A stretch of DNA of 64,000 bases, from the NCBI GenBank assembly GCA_022457155.1, contig JAJGOT010000058.1, forward strand, positions 1,163,501-1,227,500. The letters run 5' to 3'. Below, piece after piece: positions 1-13,900 of this stretch (position 1 is its first letter; each line of letters begins with the position of its first letter). The notes under the pieces were generated by a model. That model was not told where the DNA came from, searched no databases, and saw only the letters and a program-made list of their open reading frames with translations. The DNA is from Cladopsammia gracilis (taxonomy: Eukaryota; Cnidaria; Anthozoa; Scleractinia; Dendrophylliidae). The position numbers were made by a program, and so were the translations under genes.

Positions 1-178
1 GGTAAGTACGGGTAAGTATGGGTAAGTATGGGTAAGTACGGGTAAGTATGGGTAAGTATGGGTAAGTATGGGTAAGTACGGGTAAGTATGGGTAAGTATG
101 GGTAGGTATGGGTAAGTATGGGCAGGTATGGGTAAGTATGGGTAGGTATGGGTAAGTATGGATAAGTAGAGGTAAGTA
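1..178. repeat. 10-bp GGTAAGTATG minisatellite
   Basis: About 17-18 head-to-tail copies of GGTAAGTATG with few substitutions (C for T at the ninth base, AGGTATG variants). The array runs off the left edge, so its true length is unknown. Each unit reads as a near-perfect 5' splice donor (G|GTAAGTAT) on the + strand. Confidence 0.95.
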
Positions 179-1087
179 TTGTAAATATATGCACTCTTCG
201 GTGCAACCATGGCATTCTCCCATGGAGTATATACCGCATCAGGAATACTGTATACCAGTCACGAATGGGGGACACTGACTTATTACAGGCTTAGCTTGTT
301 AACCGTCGCTTCTTACCTTACATTGGTGACCTCAAGCGTAAAACTCTAGCTTAGGAAACACATTTCGTAAGCAGGCGCAAGCTATGATTCTCGGCAAAAA
401 TATATGTAATTTTCATTAAAAACGGATCCATTCATTACATTACGAAAATGTAGTCGCTCGTCCACCAGGCTAGTGCACCTTTATCAGTTTCATGGCCGAA
501 GTTACTATGGCGTGGAGCAGCCAAAACAGTTTGCATCCTAATGAAAAATACTGTACATATCGGGCGCGAGCGAGGCACCATGTGAAAAGGAGAGGATACT
601 GGGGAGAGGGTCATTTAATTTCATTTTTTTTCTTCATACAGGTACCTTGATTCTATTGGGCTGCTTCAAAACTTGTTATTATTATTTTTATGCTTGTGTT
701 TTGTCTGCTTTGTTGCACAGTCTCAGATGCATTATGCCAGATTATGCTGCAGGCGTGAATGGACAAAAAAGTTGGGAAGTTAATACTAAAAAGTAAAGAT
801 GAGTCACAACTAAGTCGTTTGTCGCATTTTATTGCTGTTGTTGAGCATCAACGCCACCAGCGTCACTGTTTCCAGCATGAAGTTATAAGTAATTGACGTC
901 AAGTTTTAAAGCAGTTAGCATACATACTTACCAACTTTCTTACAGTATCTCACAGTGTCAAAGAGTTTAAAACCAATTAAAAATTGTTAAACAAACTTCA
1001 TTGAAGGCTTTTAGCGGCAAACCGGTTGATTTGCCCACAAGCGACTGCAATTCTTTCAGCGTGACACGTCAGGATTGATTGAAAGTT
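179..1087. other. Intergenic, no gene seen
   Basis: No exon, RNA gene or clear repeat unit was recognised. Open frames are short and unconvincing. Confidence 0.5.
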
Positions 1088-1285
1088 GCTTTTCCTCAGT
1101 CCCCGATATAATCGATCAAAATCGATACTAATCGAACCTTAATTAACGAAATCGATCAAAATCGATAATCACAAAGAACCTGGCCATCGATTTTGATCGA
1201 TTTCCGATATTAATCGATTAATAATTATCGATGTTTATCGATTTTTATCGATTTTGATCGAGTATCGGAATTATCGATGTGTTAC
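1088..1285. repeat. ATCGAT-rich palindromic element
   Basis: A compact block with about ten ATCGAT/ATCGATC words. The left part has ATCGATCAAAATCGAT and the right part its inverse, ATCGATTTTGATCGA, so the strand folds back on itself. It is likely a MITE-like element. ATCGAT is self-complementary, so it could also be a clustered binding site. Confidence 0.6.
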
Positions 1286-1417
1286 GTCCTGTTATATTAA
1301 CTAGAAATACGTGTCTCGCAGAACCTCGCAAAGCTCGGGGGAGGGTGCACCGCGAGTAGAAACTCTCGATTTGCGTATGAGGCTTTTTGCCATTCCACTT
1401 CGTCTTCTTTGCGGCCC

Positions 1418-1564
1418 TTTCTCGATATATCAACAACAATGGCTTAGCAGTCTATGAATATTCCATAAAACGATTCAACACAAAAGAAAAAATTAACGTA
1501 ACAATGGATAAAAAGAACGAGGTATTGTTGTATTTCATTGCGTTGTTGATATATCGAGAAGCTA
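1418..1564. repeat. Short inverted-repeat element
   Basis: TCTCGATATATCAACAAC near 1421 is repeated in inverse as GTTGTTGATATATCGAGA near 1543, with a ~100-bp spacer. It resembles a small non-autonomous element. Short frames across it are not supported as genes. Confidence 0.5.
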
Positions 1565-1831
1565 CCTTCTTTGCAACCAAAAACGTTTTTAAAAGGTCCT
1601 TTCGCTTACCGTTTCCGTCCGCCATCTTTATTTACCATGCTCCTATATAGGCTTACATGAAGTAGTACCACATTGTTGCCAGGCAACTGCAGGACACCAT
1701 CAAGTATATATATAAATATATTTTTCGCTCGAATTCGCGCGCCTTAGCTCCCGAAGCACGACAAATTTATTAACCTCGCTTCACGAGGAAAATGCTTAAT
1801 TAAGATTAATTGCGTGTGCATGTAAACTTAA

Positions 1832-2626
1832 GGTATTTGACCCTATTGTCGGACACTACCTAATCTCGGACACACGAGAAAAGAGTCACCACAATGTCTA
1901 TATAAAGGCAGAAACCGAAGAACATGGGAATACAAGTAATAAACACAGAACTAAGACTCTACCGAACGAGGTTTGTTTATTTCTTGAAAAGGAAAAACAC
2001 CAATAAAAGACTTGTTCCTCACCTGCACAAAAATATGGCACGTAAAATAAGCATTGAAATTCCGTGCGCGCACAGAAAAACTTCAAAAAATAGTGGAAAA
2101 CAAGCTCCGATTTACTTCATACTTCGTAACAAACAACTCTGGCCACCATTTTGTATCCCATGATTCATAGCGGCCTCTTGGCTACCGCAATATGCTCAAA
2201 CCTTTGTACAATCCTCTCGGAGTTTCAGCGACCTGTTGTCGGACGCACACGACGGAACCATGGAAAAGACAGTTAAAAAGATTTTAAACAGCCTTACCTG
2301 TGTTTTGAAGACTTCATTTCTTGTTTACAACCGACTGAGATCAGTCACAAAGCAGTGGAGTCAAGTTTGTTTTGCAGTGCAAGCGCGTGGTTTACGTGTG
2401 GTGATTCAATTTTACAAACATTTCAGAGGCGTCCGACAATAGGTTTACATGTCCGACATTTGGTTTTTTAGCAAATAAACTGGCAAGCTCCCTTTTTGCG
2501 AGGAAAAGTTTTTCAAAATCCAAGATTAGCGATGGATTGATGTCTAGTAAACACTTGACGTTTTATACGGGACAAGAAAATCACCAACGATAGGTGCAAA
2601 AGTGTCCGACAATAGGGTCAAATACC
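1832..2626. mobile_element. 795-bp TIR element with TTAA target duplication
   Basis: The ends are perfect inverted repeats of about 25 bp beginning GGTATTTGACCCTATTGTCG, each immediately flanked by TTAA (1828-1831 and 2627-2630). Internal GTCCGACAATAGG words repeat near both ends. TTAA duplication is typical of piggyBac and of some Kolobok-type families. No transposase frame is present, so this is a non-autonomous copy. Confidence 0.8.
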
Positions 2627-4909
2627 TTAATTAAAAATAAATACAATGTGGAATGTAGCGGGTGTTAATTTGGTAAATAGTTTTGCTTTGATTGAGTCAG
2701 ATTGAGTGTTCAGTTTAGGTTTTTTCTTTTTGATAGAAAGCATTTCGTAAGTTAAGCATTTCAGCTTCCCACGGCATTTCTTAAGAATGGTGAAATGTTC
2801 CTTTATTCCAAGGGGGATAGATGTGTTGCTATGTAGTACCCTTCCAAGTACTGATGTCGCTTAAGCAACAGTTGCAAATGTGACTGTCATTTTTCTTAGT
2901 GAACCCAAATGTCGCTGTTGCTTCAAGGTTTCACTCTGGAAGAAAAGGGAACAAATATCTCGTAGACTAGCTTCTTGGGAAATTAATTCTAAAGGCTTCT
3001 TTATACATTTTGCGACTAGCGGGAGTCGTGTTTGGCCTGTCACCTTTATAATACTGCAATAAAAGGACCATCGCGCCCAAGCTTTCGTGCGCCCTACACG
3101 CTTTGCGAAAAGGAAACGACTGCTACGCAGGCTAGGACCATTGCATGTTGTGTTGATATACTGTAGACGATATGGTCAATAATGTTTAACTTTTATTGGT
3201 AAATTGCACAACTTTCTGAAGTCGCTGTCTATTTTCAGTGTTTATTGTGTCGTTGTCGTAATTGTCATATCTTTAGGTGGAATAGAGTTGCTTGTCGCTG
3301 TTTAGAACGTCTTGTGTTTGCAGTTTTCGGGGCCATGTCGCTTGTCTTTTTTTATCCCTTGGAAGGTCTCCTGATTGTGAGTATGCGCAAGTGTTTTCCA
3401 ATAGCAGAGTACTTGTGTTCCTCAGTGTGCTGAAAAAGGTGTCAGCACGTATAACCCACACAATCTGCATCACATAGATCACAGCTGAATCTGTAAACAA
3501 TGCATTGTTGATTTATTGATGGTGGTTTGGCTTCTGCTACTTTGATCTCATGGGCAATTTTCTTGCTCGTAAATACTGGGCGTAGATTGCTGTTTATTTT
3601 CTTTCCAAGATTGGAAAGCTGTCTTTGCTCAACGTCAGTTGATTTTCACTGCAGTGGAATTGTAGACTACAGTATTTTGAGACTCGGATCTGAGACGCCT
3701 ATAATTATCGGTTATCCGTGATGGGAAATACTTTCTCACACAAGTCTGGCACACTGTAGACTTTAGACACTAAATCACGGCCTGGGAAATTTAACGATCC
3801 TAGCACTTTCAAAGTGACGACAAACTTTAGCTGATAACTATTTATCTTGCAACAAAAGTGAGCCAAAAAAACTGCAATGTATGCCAACAGAGCGAGCACT
3901 GAACACCGGCATAAAGAAGTAAAATAATTCAATTTGAGAGATAATCCACCGAGATCAAAAGGTCAATACCATTGGCGAAGAGAAAAAATTCATAACTGTG
4001 ATCTAACTGAGAAGCAAATCTCTCTGAAATCTTACTGAGAAAGCTTTATGCTTTAGGCTTTTTAAATACTTTCATTTGCAACAAGTGGGAGTCGTGTTTC
4101 GCTTCGCCTGTCTATTTTTATACTTCTTTCTTTGTTTTGAGTACACTTCTCCAGTTAGGAATTCAATCCAGTCATGCAATTTGTCTTAATATAATTCTGA
4201 AAATTGTCTCATAAGTCCATGAGCGAGCACAATAGCTCTCCCTGAAAAAAAAAAATTGAAATTAAAAAATCATGTAAACAAAAGATAGATGTTCAGTAAA
4301 CGTGCACAGGACGATTAGAGACAAAAATATCATACCAACGACACTGTACTGATCGTCGCTTGCAGCTGTCACGATTTTCCAAATAATCAACTCCTTTCGT
4401 CTCTCTATATTGTTTGAACACGTAGTACACAAATATTTTGCTCGCTTTCAGAAGTCGGGCAACTTCCTGTGGTGAGAGATGATGACTCGCGCATAGAAAA
4501 ATGAATCTCCAATGCAGTGATGTTTCACTTTCACTTACAAACGAACCATGTTAACTTTCACTAATGATACGAAAATGCTCGAAAGTAATCGGAAACCGCC
4601 GAAAATTTGATTGACAGCAGGGAAAAACGCAACCATTGGTGGTGATTTGAATTTCAGATTCCGCATGTTATTGAAAAGTGCAGTAATGTATAAGACAGGG
4701 CCACGAAAAGAATTAATAAATTAAATAATTTGTTGGAATGCAAGATTTGGCTGCCATCAAGGGATTACAGTAGAAAAGAACAGTTGTTTGGGATTGGTCA
4801 AATTATTTGAACTACAGTCAAACTGTAAAATACAGGCACTGTAGAGATCAGAGAAACTTAAATAAATAAATAATGTATATGATTTAAACTCTTCCATTTT
4901 ATTTTACAG
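2627..4909. other. No gene recognised; upstream of YJU2 exons
   Basis: A first exon for YJU2 (about eight codons in the family, ending just before the KYYPPDF segment) is expected on this side but no convincing match with a donor was found here. It may lie outside the window. Open frames are short and overlap on both strands, with no recognisable domain. Confidence 0.4.
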
Positions 4910-7900
4910 AAATACTACCCACCAGATTTTGATGCATCTAAGATCCCTAAACTTGGACTTTCAAGGGATCGTCAATATGTAGTGCGACTTATGGCTCCTT
5001 TTAACATGAGGTTGGTAGTGAAATATACCGTAGTTATCTAGACTAATGGTTAAAATATGTTCACTCTGGGATGACAAATAAATTTTTCCCAAAATTGTAA
5101 CAAAACCTGTATCCACAAAGCAGGCCTTCTGATAGGATCTACGAATGTGAAAAAAAAATTATGCCGTATTTTCAGGCAGATTGTGTGACAAAAGAGGGCT
5201 TTTATGCAGCAGATTTTGTCTTTTTACACTATAAATTTAAGTCTGTTTTTGACAGTTGTCAGATAAAACAGTAATTTTTTTCTGCTCCCAGATAATTGCA
5301 ACCATAAAATATGGGACTTAAGGACATTTGCACAAAAACCTTCCGACATTGATTTTTTTGTAAAACTTTTGCTGCAGCTAGATAATGAGTTACTCTTGTC
5401 AGAAATACAAAACAATGGGGGGGGGGGGGGGGGGGGGTCACTAACTTCGTTTCGGAGATATCATACCTGAAAGGCCACCCTAATTTTGAAAAATTGGTCT
5501 TTCTTACTCAATATGGCCCCAGTGTCTGTTAGTCTCAAAATATTGGAAATGAATCTCTAGAATGGAACTTCCTATGCCAAATTTTATGAGCGGGTCTATA
5601 AAGCAAATTAAATGAATTGGTAACATCCATTAAAGTACATTTGTAAACCTAATCTTTAAACAACAGCATTTGCAAACTCTGAGAGTCGCAAGTTGGTGTG
5701 ATTCGATGTTGCATGGGTAAAAAAAATGGAAAAATTTTAAACTTTCCACATTGGTTTTTTGCTCCTTTTTTCACAATCTGTTGAGAATAAGTAAAGAAAA
5801 TAATCTATCCCCCAAAATGTAGGGGTCACCATCCAAGCGAGTTAAGTCTAAGCAAAGTTAACCCTTTACATGCTAAACCACAATATTTACGGGTTTTGGG
5901 GTTTTACACATGGAAGCCATTGTGATGTCATCAATTCACATGTCACAAGTTAACTTTGACATCGAGTTGATGCAGAATGGATAGATCTTTGCATTCATGT
6001 CTCAATTTTGGGAATTGGTCAAATTCTTCCGGAGTTATGCTGGAAAAACCTGTTAAATTTTTGTTGCAAAATAAGTGCCAAATTTGGCTCACACACTGGG
6101 CATTCTCCCAGATTCATTTCTCGGGTTCCTTAAAAGGTTGGGTCAAAACTTTTCCAGCTGAAAGAAAGTGTATAAATAGCCGAAGATAGCAAGTAAAGAA
6201 AGGGCGGGAAAAATGAAAGGAAATTAAAGAGAGAAGGAACTAACATCAAATGGGAAAACTCTTTTTTTTAAGTCTAAAGTATCGGTTTACACCTGCACCA
6301 AAGATTAAATTGATTGTTTTCACTCAGAAACTATATATTAAACACCTTGGCCCCTGTTCACAAATACGCATTTTTAGCGCAGGAAACGCCCAATTTGGCC
6401 AAAAAGTCCACAAAAACCCACTTTTTTAACCCCAAAAAGCGTGTTTTGAGTGAAATTCCACAATTAAAGGGTCAACGCAACTGTTACCATCCATTTGTGT
6501 GTTAGATTTCTTTCTTAGCGTCTGTGCTCATGCATGGCTTCGCATAACGTTGCAAGGGGGATTGCGTGCGCAGTAAGGATGTGCATAAACAATTAGCACA
6601 AACGTCCTTGATTGTAGATAAAGCATAGAAATTGGCCCTTAAACAAAAAAAGAGAGCAATTTTAGGTGGTGTATAGATCATGTAGTGTTACATGGAGTAA
6701 AAACCACTGACAATAAATTAGCCAATCATCATTCCTGCAATTTTCATTATTTGTGTCGTTGTATTTTCTTTTGATTTTCAGTGTTTTTGACTGGTAAACA
6801 TAGTGGCAAGGTAATGTCTTACATCACACATTAATGGATTGCAGAGAGCTAAGGATGCCTGTGTTAGAGGCTAGTTAGCATGTGATAAATATGGAATTTA
6901 CTAACAGATTTTTATGTTTTAGGTGCACTACCTGTGGAGAGTACATTTACAAGGGAAAAAAATTCAATGCTAGGAAGGTAGGTGAAAAAGAGCTTTTAAT
7001 AATAATATTATGAAAAGCTCACAGAATGATTTTAAGATTGAAAAGAGTAATAAATATTACATTACATCTTTCTTATTTTCATCACTAAGCATTGCTGATA
7101 CTAGCAGTATGCAGGACTCATGTCACACATGAAACTACTAATTAAAATGAGCTAGCGTCCACTAGTCTCCCTGGCCAGTAGCTCAGTTGTTGAATGCATC
7201 TCACCGGTTTCCAGAAGTTGTTGAGTTTAATTCCTGTAGATTCAATTCTCTGTAGACTTTGCTGCATTCACAGGAAATCTTGTAATTTTTGCCATCTTGT
7301 CTGGTCAGGTCGACAACATCTTATGTAACATGAATACTGGTAGGTGTAATAAAGTCACATATAGCCCACATGTGTGACTTAAGTGTCATGTCAGACTTGA
7401 AGATTATGCAACTGCCTTGTTGTAGTCAGCAGCGAAGAGGCTCTGATATTTCCTGGACATATATAGGGTAAAACCATGCTTCTTGGGGCTGGTCTTCTGG
7501 TCTTGTTGATTTTTCTGCACAAAGGAGGAAGGATAACCATATTAGAAACAAGAAGAGACAATAAAATGTTACTTCACCCTAGAGATAACTGAAAGTCTGG
7601 TCAAGAGACATTTTGTCCAGTCATACAGACACTAAACAATACTGCGTTTTACTGATTGAGGGTGGTGAGAATCATATGCTAAGTACTGATCAGTGTGCGT
7701 AGTCTTCTTGCAGACACTTGTGGTAAGGCAGCTGTCTGGTTCTCTTGAGACTGTTATACACCAAATTGAAGAAACATTGTCGGGTGAAAAGCATAAACCA
7801 TGGTAACCAAAGGTTTACTGGGACGTTGGAAAATTTAATCTTCCTCTGTGACAGAATATACATTATATTAACACAGGATGCATAAATCATGCTCTTAAAT

Positions 7901-10900
7901 GTCTCAAACAAAGAAAACATCGTGATTATCAAGAAATAGAATATTACTAGCTCGCCAGTGGATTCATCGTTCATGGTTTATGCTTTTCGTGAGTCAATGT
8001 TTCTTCAATTTGGTGTACATTCTAAAGATGGCATGTGGGCTATATGTGACTTTGTGTTCAGAAAGCAAAACAAATACAAGTTAAAAACACCTCCTAAAAG
8101 GGGAAATCATGAGGTTATTGCTGTGTGAAAAAAAATTTACCCAACTAAAAATTTTTAAAAATTTACAAACATGACATAAAAATATATTTAATACTTGTAG
8201 TAATAACAAAATTGTAGACATTTCACTGTAGTTTAGTTAATGTTCAAATAAATTTTAATTCCTCTCTTAGGGGCTCAGTATGGACAATATATTTCAGTAA
8301 CCATACTGTCTACTTCTTTCTTGTCTTTGTTATAGGAAACTGTACAGAATGAAACATACCTTGGACTTCTGAGATTCAGGTTTTACATCAGATGCCCCAG
8401 ATGTATATCAGAAATAACATTCAAGGTATAAACAATCATTAAGCTTTAAGCTTTAAAGGCCGGCTCCACAAGTAAAGTAGCAGCCCCGGGGGGAGAGGGG
8501 GGGGGGGACTTGGCAAATTTTTGGGTGGGGGTGTGCCGCTGGGGACCCTTAACCTATACTAGACCATTTTAGCTTTATTTTGCAACCCTATTCTAGACTA
8601 AACACCAAAAAAACCTACCCTATCCTAGACCTATTCCAGACCCTCGTTCACTATCACAGTCTAAGATGCCATTTGCAGTAAACCTTCTCTAGAATAAATT
8701 CTTCATGCAACTGATCAGTTTTGTGAAAAATTATACCCTATTCTAGACCAAAAATCTCTGATTTCTATACCCTATCCCAGACTAAACTGCCTGAAAACCA
8801 TACCCTTCACAGTGGTACATACCTATATAGCTCATATATGGGAGTACCCCCCCCCCCTCCTGGAGTAGCAGTTATAAATAATTTAAAAAACATCTTCCAT
8901 GCTTGTTGTCTTTTAGTCACATAGAGTGTTTTCACTCACGTGACCAGTGGCCATATTGGTTTACTGAAACAAAAGAAAATGTTTGCATAAAAATAGAGTT
9001 CAATTCCCGGAGAATTGGTTTGGTATACCAATATGGCCGCCGTTTCTTTGTTTTGGAACATCAATATGGCCGCCGTGACGTCAGATGAAAACGCTCTATT
9101 CAGTCTTTAAGTTGCTGGTTATCTTTACTATAGTTGCTGGCCGTAATAGACTGTTGCCAGCTGTCTGGCCCTACTACCTTGTAAACACAGTGTTCTTAGG
9201 GCGTATTTTGGAGGAGGACTTACCGGTAATAGAGGATTTACAGTGATTCAACGTTGTTTCAATTCCTTTGTCCAGTTATCATTTATTTTCTTTAATTATT
9301 CTCCTGCCCTGAAGTAAAAACAATGTAGCTCTAGCATTTTTTACATCTTGTGTTTCATCAACTAAGAAACAAGAAACGCATGGCATTAAAGAAAGATAAT
9401 TATAATAAATAATAGTTGATGTTGTACCAGGCTGTGACATTACAGTTGAACCTCTCATAAGCAACCACCCAAAAAGCCAAGGCCAGGTCGCTTATGGAAG
9501 GTGGTCACTTACGAGAGGACAGACCACAGGGGTCTTAACTTTGAATCATGTGAACCTGTGGTACAGGGAATTTGAATATACAAAGCACCTATCATCACAT
9601 ATAGTGTGTATCATATTTAACAAATAGATTCCCTTTGGCCGTGTGTCTGTTCAGTTATAGATCACAGATGACGTCAAAATGTGGTACTTACCACATTTTT
9701 AAGAACAAAAAAGTGGAACATGAGTTGCAGGCGAGTGTGTCACTGATGTTCTTACCACATTTTGATGTCTTCTGCGATCTATAACTGAACAGACACATGG
9801 CAAAATGGAATCTATTTGTTTTATACAATGAACAGAAAAGTAAAAAGAGTAGAATTACGAACTTGCCTCGCAGCGCTCGACTGTTCGAAGATTTGTTCCA
9901 ATTTAGATATTTTTCAAGTTGCCAAGAACACTTTTTTCTTGGTTTCTTCTCTTTCTTGCTTGTAAACAGCTCCTGCTAAACATTTTTCGAGGCTTTCACT
10001 TGCACAACCCAGAATAATCTTGCAAACATTTTCAAAACTGTGCGCCATGTTGGACAAAACAAAGCAAACAATTTTTCTATGACTTCAGCCGTGCGTCTGT
10101 ACTCTGATAGATCATAGGCAACAACCAATCACAGAGCGCGTAGTATTCAGTTAATTGTATAAAGACATTTTGATACAAGGGACAATGTTTTTGTTATATT
10201 GGAGTTCTACTGTAACACATCCAATTTCGCTTAGAAGAGGTGGCCGCTTACATGTAGGAGAGGTAGTCGCTTAGGAGAAGTGGTCGCTTAGGAGAGGTGG
10301 TCACTTAAGAGAGGTGACCACTTACATGTAGGAGAGGTAGTCGCTTAGGAGAGGTGGCAGCTTGGGAGAGCTGGTGCTTAGGAGAGGTGGTCGCTTAGGA
10401 GAGGTGGTCGCTTAGAAGAGGTGGTTGCTTAGGAGAGGTGGTTGCTTAGAAGAGGTGGTTGCTTAGGAGAGGTGGTCGCTTAGGACAGGTGGTGACTTAG
10501 GAGAGGTGGCCCCTTAGAAGAGGTGGTCGCTTAGGAGAGGTGGTCGCTTAGGACAGGTGGTGACTTAGGAGAGGTGGTCCCTTAGAAGAGGTGGTCGCTT
10601 AGGAGAGGTGGTCGCTTAGGACAGGTGGTGACTTAGGAGAGGTGGTCCCTTAGAAGAGGTGGTCGCTTAGGAGAGGTGGCCGCTTAGGAGAGGTGGTCGC
10701 TTAGGAGAGGTGGTCGCTTAGGAGAGGTGGTCGCTTAGGAGAGGTGGTCACTTAGGAGAGGTGGTGGCTTAGGAGAGGTGGTCGCTTAGGAGAGGTGGTC
10801 GCTTAGGAGAGGTGGTCACTTAGGAGAGGTGGTTGCTTAGGAGAGGTGGTCGCTTAGGAGAGGTGGTCGCTTAGGAGAGGTGGTCGCTTAGGAGAGGTGG

Positions 10901-13900
10901 TCACTTAGGAGAGGTGGTCACTTAGGAGAGGTGGTCGCTTAGGAGAGGTGGCCGCTTAGGAGAGGTGGTCGCACATGGATGTTTGACTGTAGATTGTTTT
11001 GTATTAATGCTATTATGTTTATAATTTCTTAGACTGATCCTGAAAACACTGATTACGTTTGTGAGAATGGAGCAACAAGGAACTTTCAAGCTCAGAAAAT
11101 GATGGAAGATGAAGAGACAAGAAAACAAAAGGAGGAGGAAGAAGAAGAACAAAACAACCCCATGAAGGTAAAGTGGCTGGAACACAGTGGAAGCTTAGTT
11201 ACAGCTCCTTAGCAGCATAGAAGTAGCTTGGGAAATGCTTGACAGCATCAGCTTGGCAGAAACTAATCAACAATCAGGCTGCAGTGCTTTTAATAGCTAT
11301 AGTTATGCATAATATAAATTTCTTACAACATGTAATGTTATGGCGCACACGTGGATATTCACAGAGCATTGTCCGACCAAATTCCTAAAATGTCTTACTA
11401 GTTTGAGATTGTACCCGTACATGCTCGGCTGTCAAAACACAAAAATGCCTTTGGTTAGCTTTTTTTCTTGTAAAGTCTTGTAAAGCCATCCGTTTTGCTT
11501 CCAAAGATATTACAAATAACAATTCCTACAGTATTTCACTGTAAAAAGTAACTATTAATTTTCCATTTCAGTAAATCTAAATTGTCTGCTTTTTCAGGCT
11601 CTTGAAAAGAGAACAAAAGAATCCAAACAAGAGATGGACATTTTAGAGAAGTTAGAAGAGCTGAGAGATTTGAACACCAGACATGCTAATGGTATGTAAA
11701 CTGTGTCTCAAAAAACAATATTATTGAGTACCTTTTCCTTTATATTTGACCAAGCAGTTCAGCCTACAAAAATAAACATTATTAGAATTTAATTATTCAA
11801 CTGTGACTTCTTTTTACCTTATAAGAAAAACAGAACACGCAAAATATTTGAGCGTATTATACAGCAGATTGTCATTACACCTTAGTGTCCTGGGGCCAGA
11901 TTCACGAAGCCCTCCTAAGTTAAGACATATCCTAAGTATTGTTTCTTAACAATAGCTTATTGTTGGAATGACAATAGACCATTGTTAAGAAACAATACTT
12001 AGGATATGTCTTCACTTAGGAGGGCTTCGTGAATCGGCCGGCCCGTGGTTTGAAGGCACAAAAACTATAAAGAAAGGAATTTCAGTCAAATAATAAATCC
12101 CTTATTCGGTACGGACATTTTACTCATTGCTCACATTTATTCTCGCCCCTGCAAGTCGTCAAATGTCCATGCATATTATCTTCAAACCATCAAATAAGGT
12201 GTATGTACACTATGTACTGTACTGTTTATGTAAAATCAACGGCTCCTGTGAGCCAACTTGTGAATACAAAATGTTCAGACTTCTCCCTCTCCTGGACATT
12301 GTGATTCACAGATTCCACACCCCTGTGTCTAACTCCCCACCCTCCCCTCCCTCCCCTCCCTCCTGCACCATCCCCATGGGTAAGGCAGGTGACCAGTTCA
12401 ATACTTCACATATCTTGAGTTAAAAATGAACTCATTATATCCCCACTGTCATCAGTAGCCTTTTTTGCACAATTCAAAGTGAGGGTTGACATGCCAGTAC
12501 ATAATCTTTCATATGAAAATGGATTTTCATGTACCTGCAAATATTATGTTGTTAAATCATAATGAAGGTTCTTTACACCAGCCCTTAATTTGATGTGGAG
12601 GCACAGCAGTCTTGTGGTTAGCAGGTCAGACTTTCAATCTGAAGGTTGATGGTTTGAGCCTGGTCTCTGCCGTCAGGTTGGTTCCTTAGACAAGATACTT
12701 TACTCCACATTGTTTCTCTGGGTACCGGCAACATAATGCTGGGGGGTAATCTTGCAATGAACTTGCATCCCATCCGGGGGGTGGGGGGGGGGGAGTAATA
12801 CTCTCAGTTGCTTCATGCTACAGTAACCGGGTTATGCTCTAACAGTTGTGAGCCATTAGGCTTGTGAAGACTCACCTTATCTTGCTTTGATGAAGATGGT
12901 TGAGGTAACTTGGAAAATGTAATAGCATATTGGTTTATTGTGAGCCACAAAACAATAGGTAATAGCTTGATTTGCTTAATTAAAGGTTACTGTGGTTTTC
13001 GATAAAAGGCAAAATCTTAAGTTCACAGGGTTGTCAAAAGTATCTGGCTGCCGGCAAAAAATTGTGACCTAGTACCTTGTCATGTTGGCCGGCTACTTCG
13101 CTTGGCAGTTCTTTAGAGGAGATGGCATTTAAAAATATATCTGGTTACTTTCCAAAGTGAGATGTCTACTTTAAACTTTTTTTGATCACCAACTAATGCA
13201 ATCATTCATGTGAAATCATTTTCAGTCAAAATGAAGTCTAATGAAAGGCTAACAACAAGGAAAAAAGAAAAGTCAAGTTGGTTTATCATTTTCTCATTCA
13301 AAAACTATTTCGAAATGTTGCTTTGTGCATGCCCGAAATGGTAAAAACTAGCCCTAGAAAAAAGTCACTATTCATTTTCATGTCCCAAACAAGTTTTTGG
13401 CCAGTTTGCTTGCAATTTGTCCAGACGGTAGTCAACAAACGGCAATAGTGGCTTCAAATTGCCATTTTTCACTAAAACTCTAGAAGTTGTTTGATCAAGA
13501 AAGGTGATGGCTTACAACAGGTGGTTTCATTGGGACATTCGATTGTACAATTTAACTTATCATAATGTTCCTTTCAATTGGAAGTGATTGTTTTTGTTGT
13601 TTTGTTATTTTAGTTGATTATGACACCTTGCTGGAGTTAAATGCAAAGGCACAAGAAGAACTACGAGCCAAAGAAGCTGAGGAGGATGAGCAGGAAGTCC
13701 AGTAAGCACTTTGTGGATTTGTTCAAAATATTTTTTATGCATTAATAAAAATGCTAGTTATGCGATAGTTTCAAGTGGTATACCATGAAATATCCCACAA
13801 GTGACTTGATGTTTATTGTATATGCAATATAGCGTGGGAAAGCATTGCATAACTATTTTATCCCATGCCTTTATTCAGCTAAATCAATAAACATTGTCTG

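Noticed and set aside
4910..5010. Start codon for YJU2 within or just before this exon
   Set aside because: No in-frame ATG precedes KYYPPDF; AG acceptor context shows that it is an internal exon.
10228..10972. CRISPR-like array
   Set aside because: Units are contiguous with no unique spacers, and the genome is eukaryotic; it is a minisatellite.
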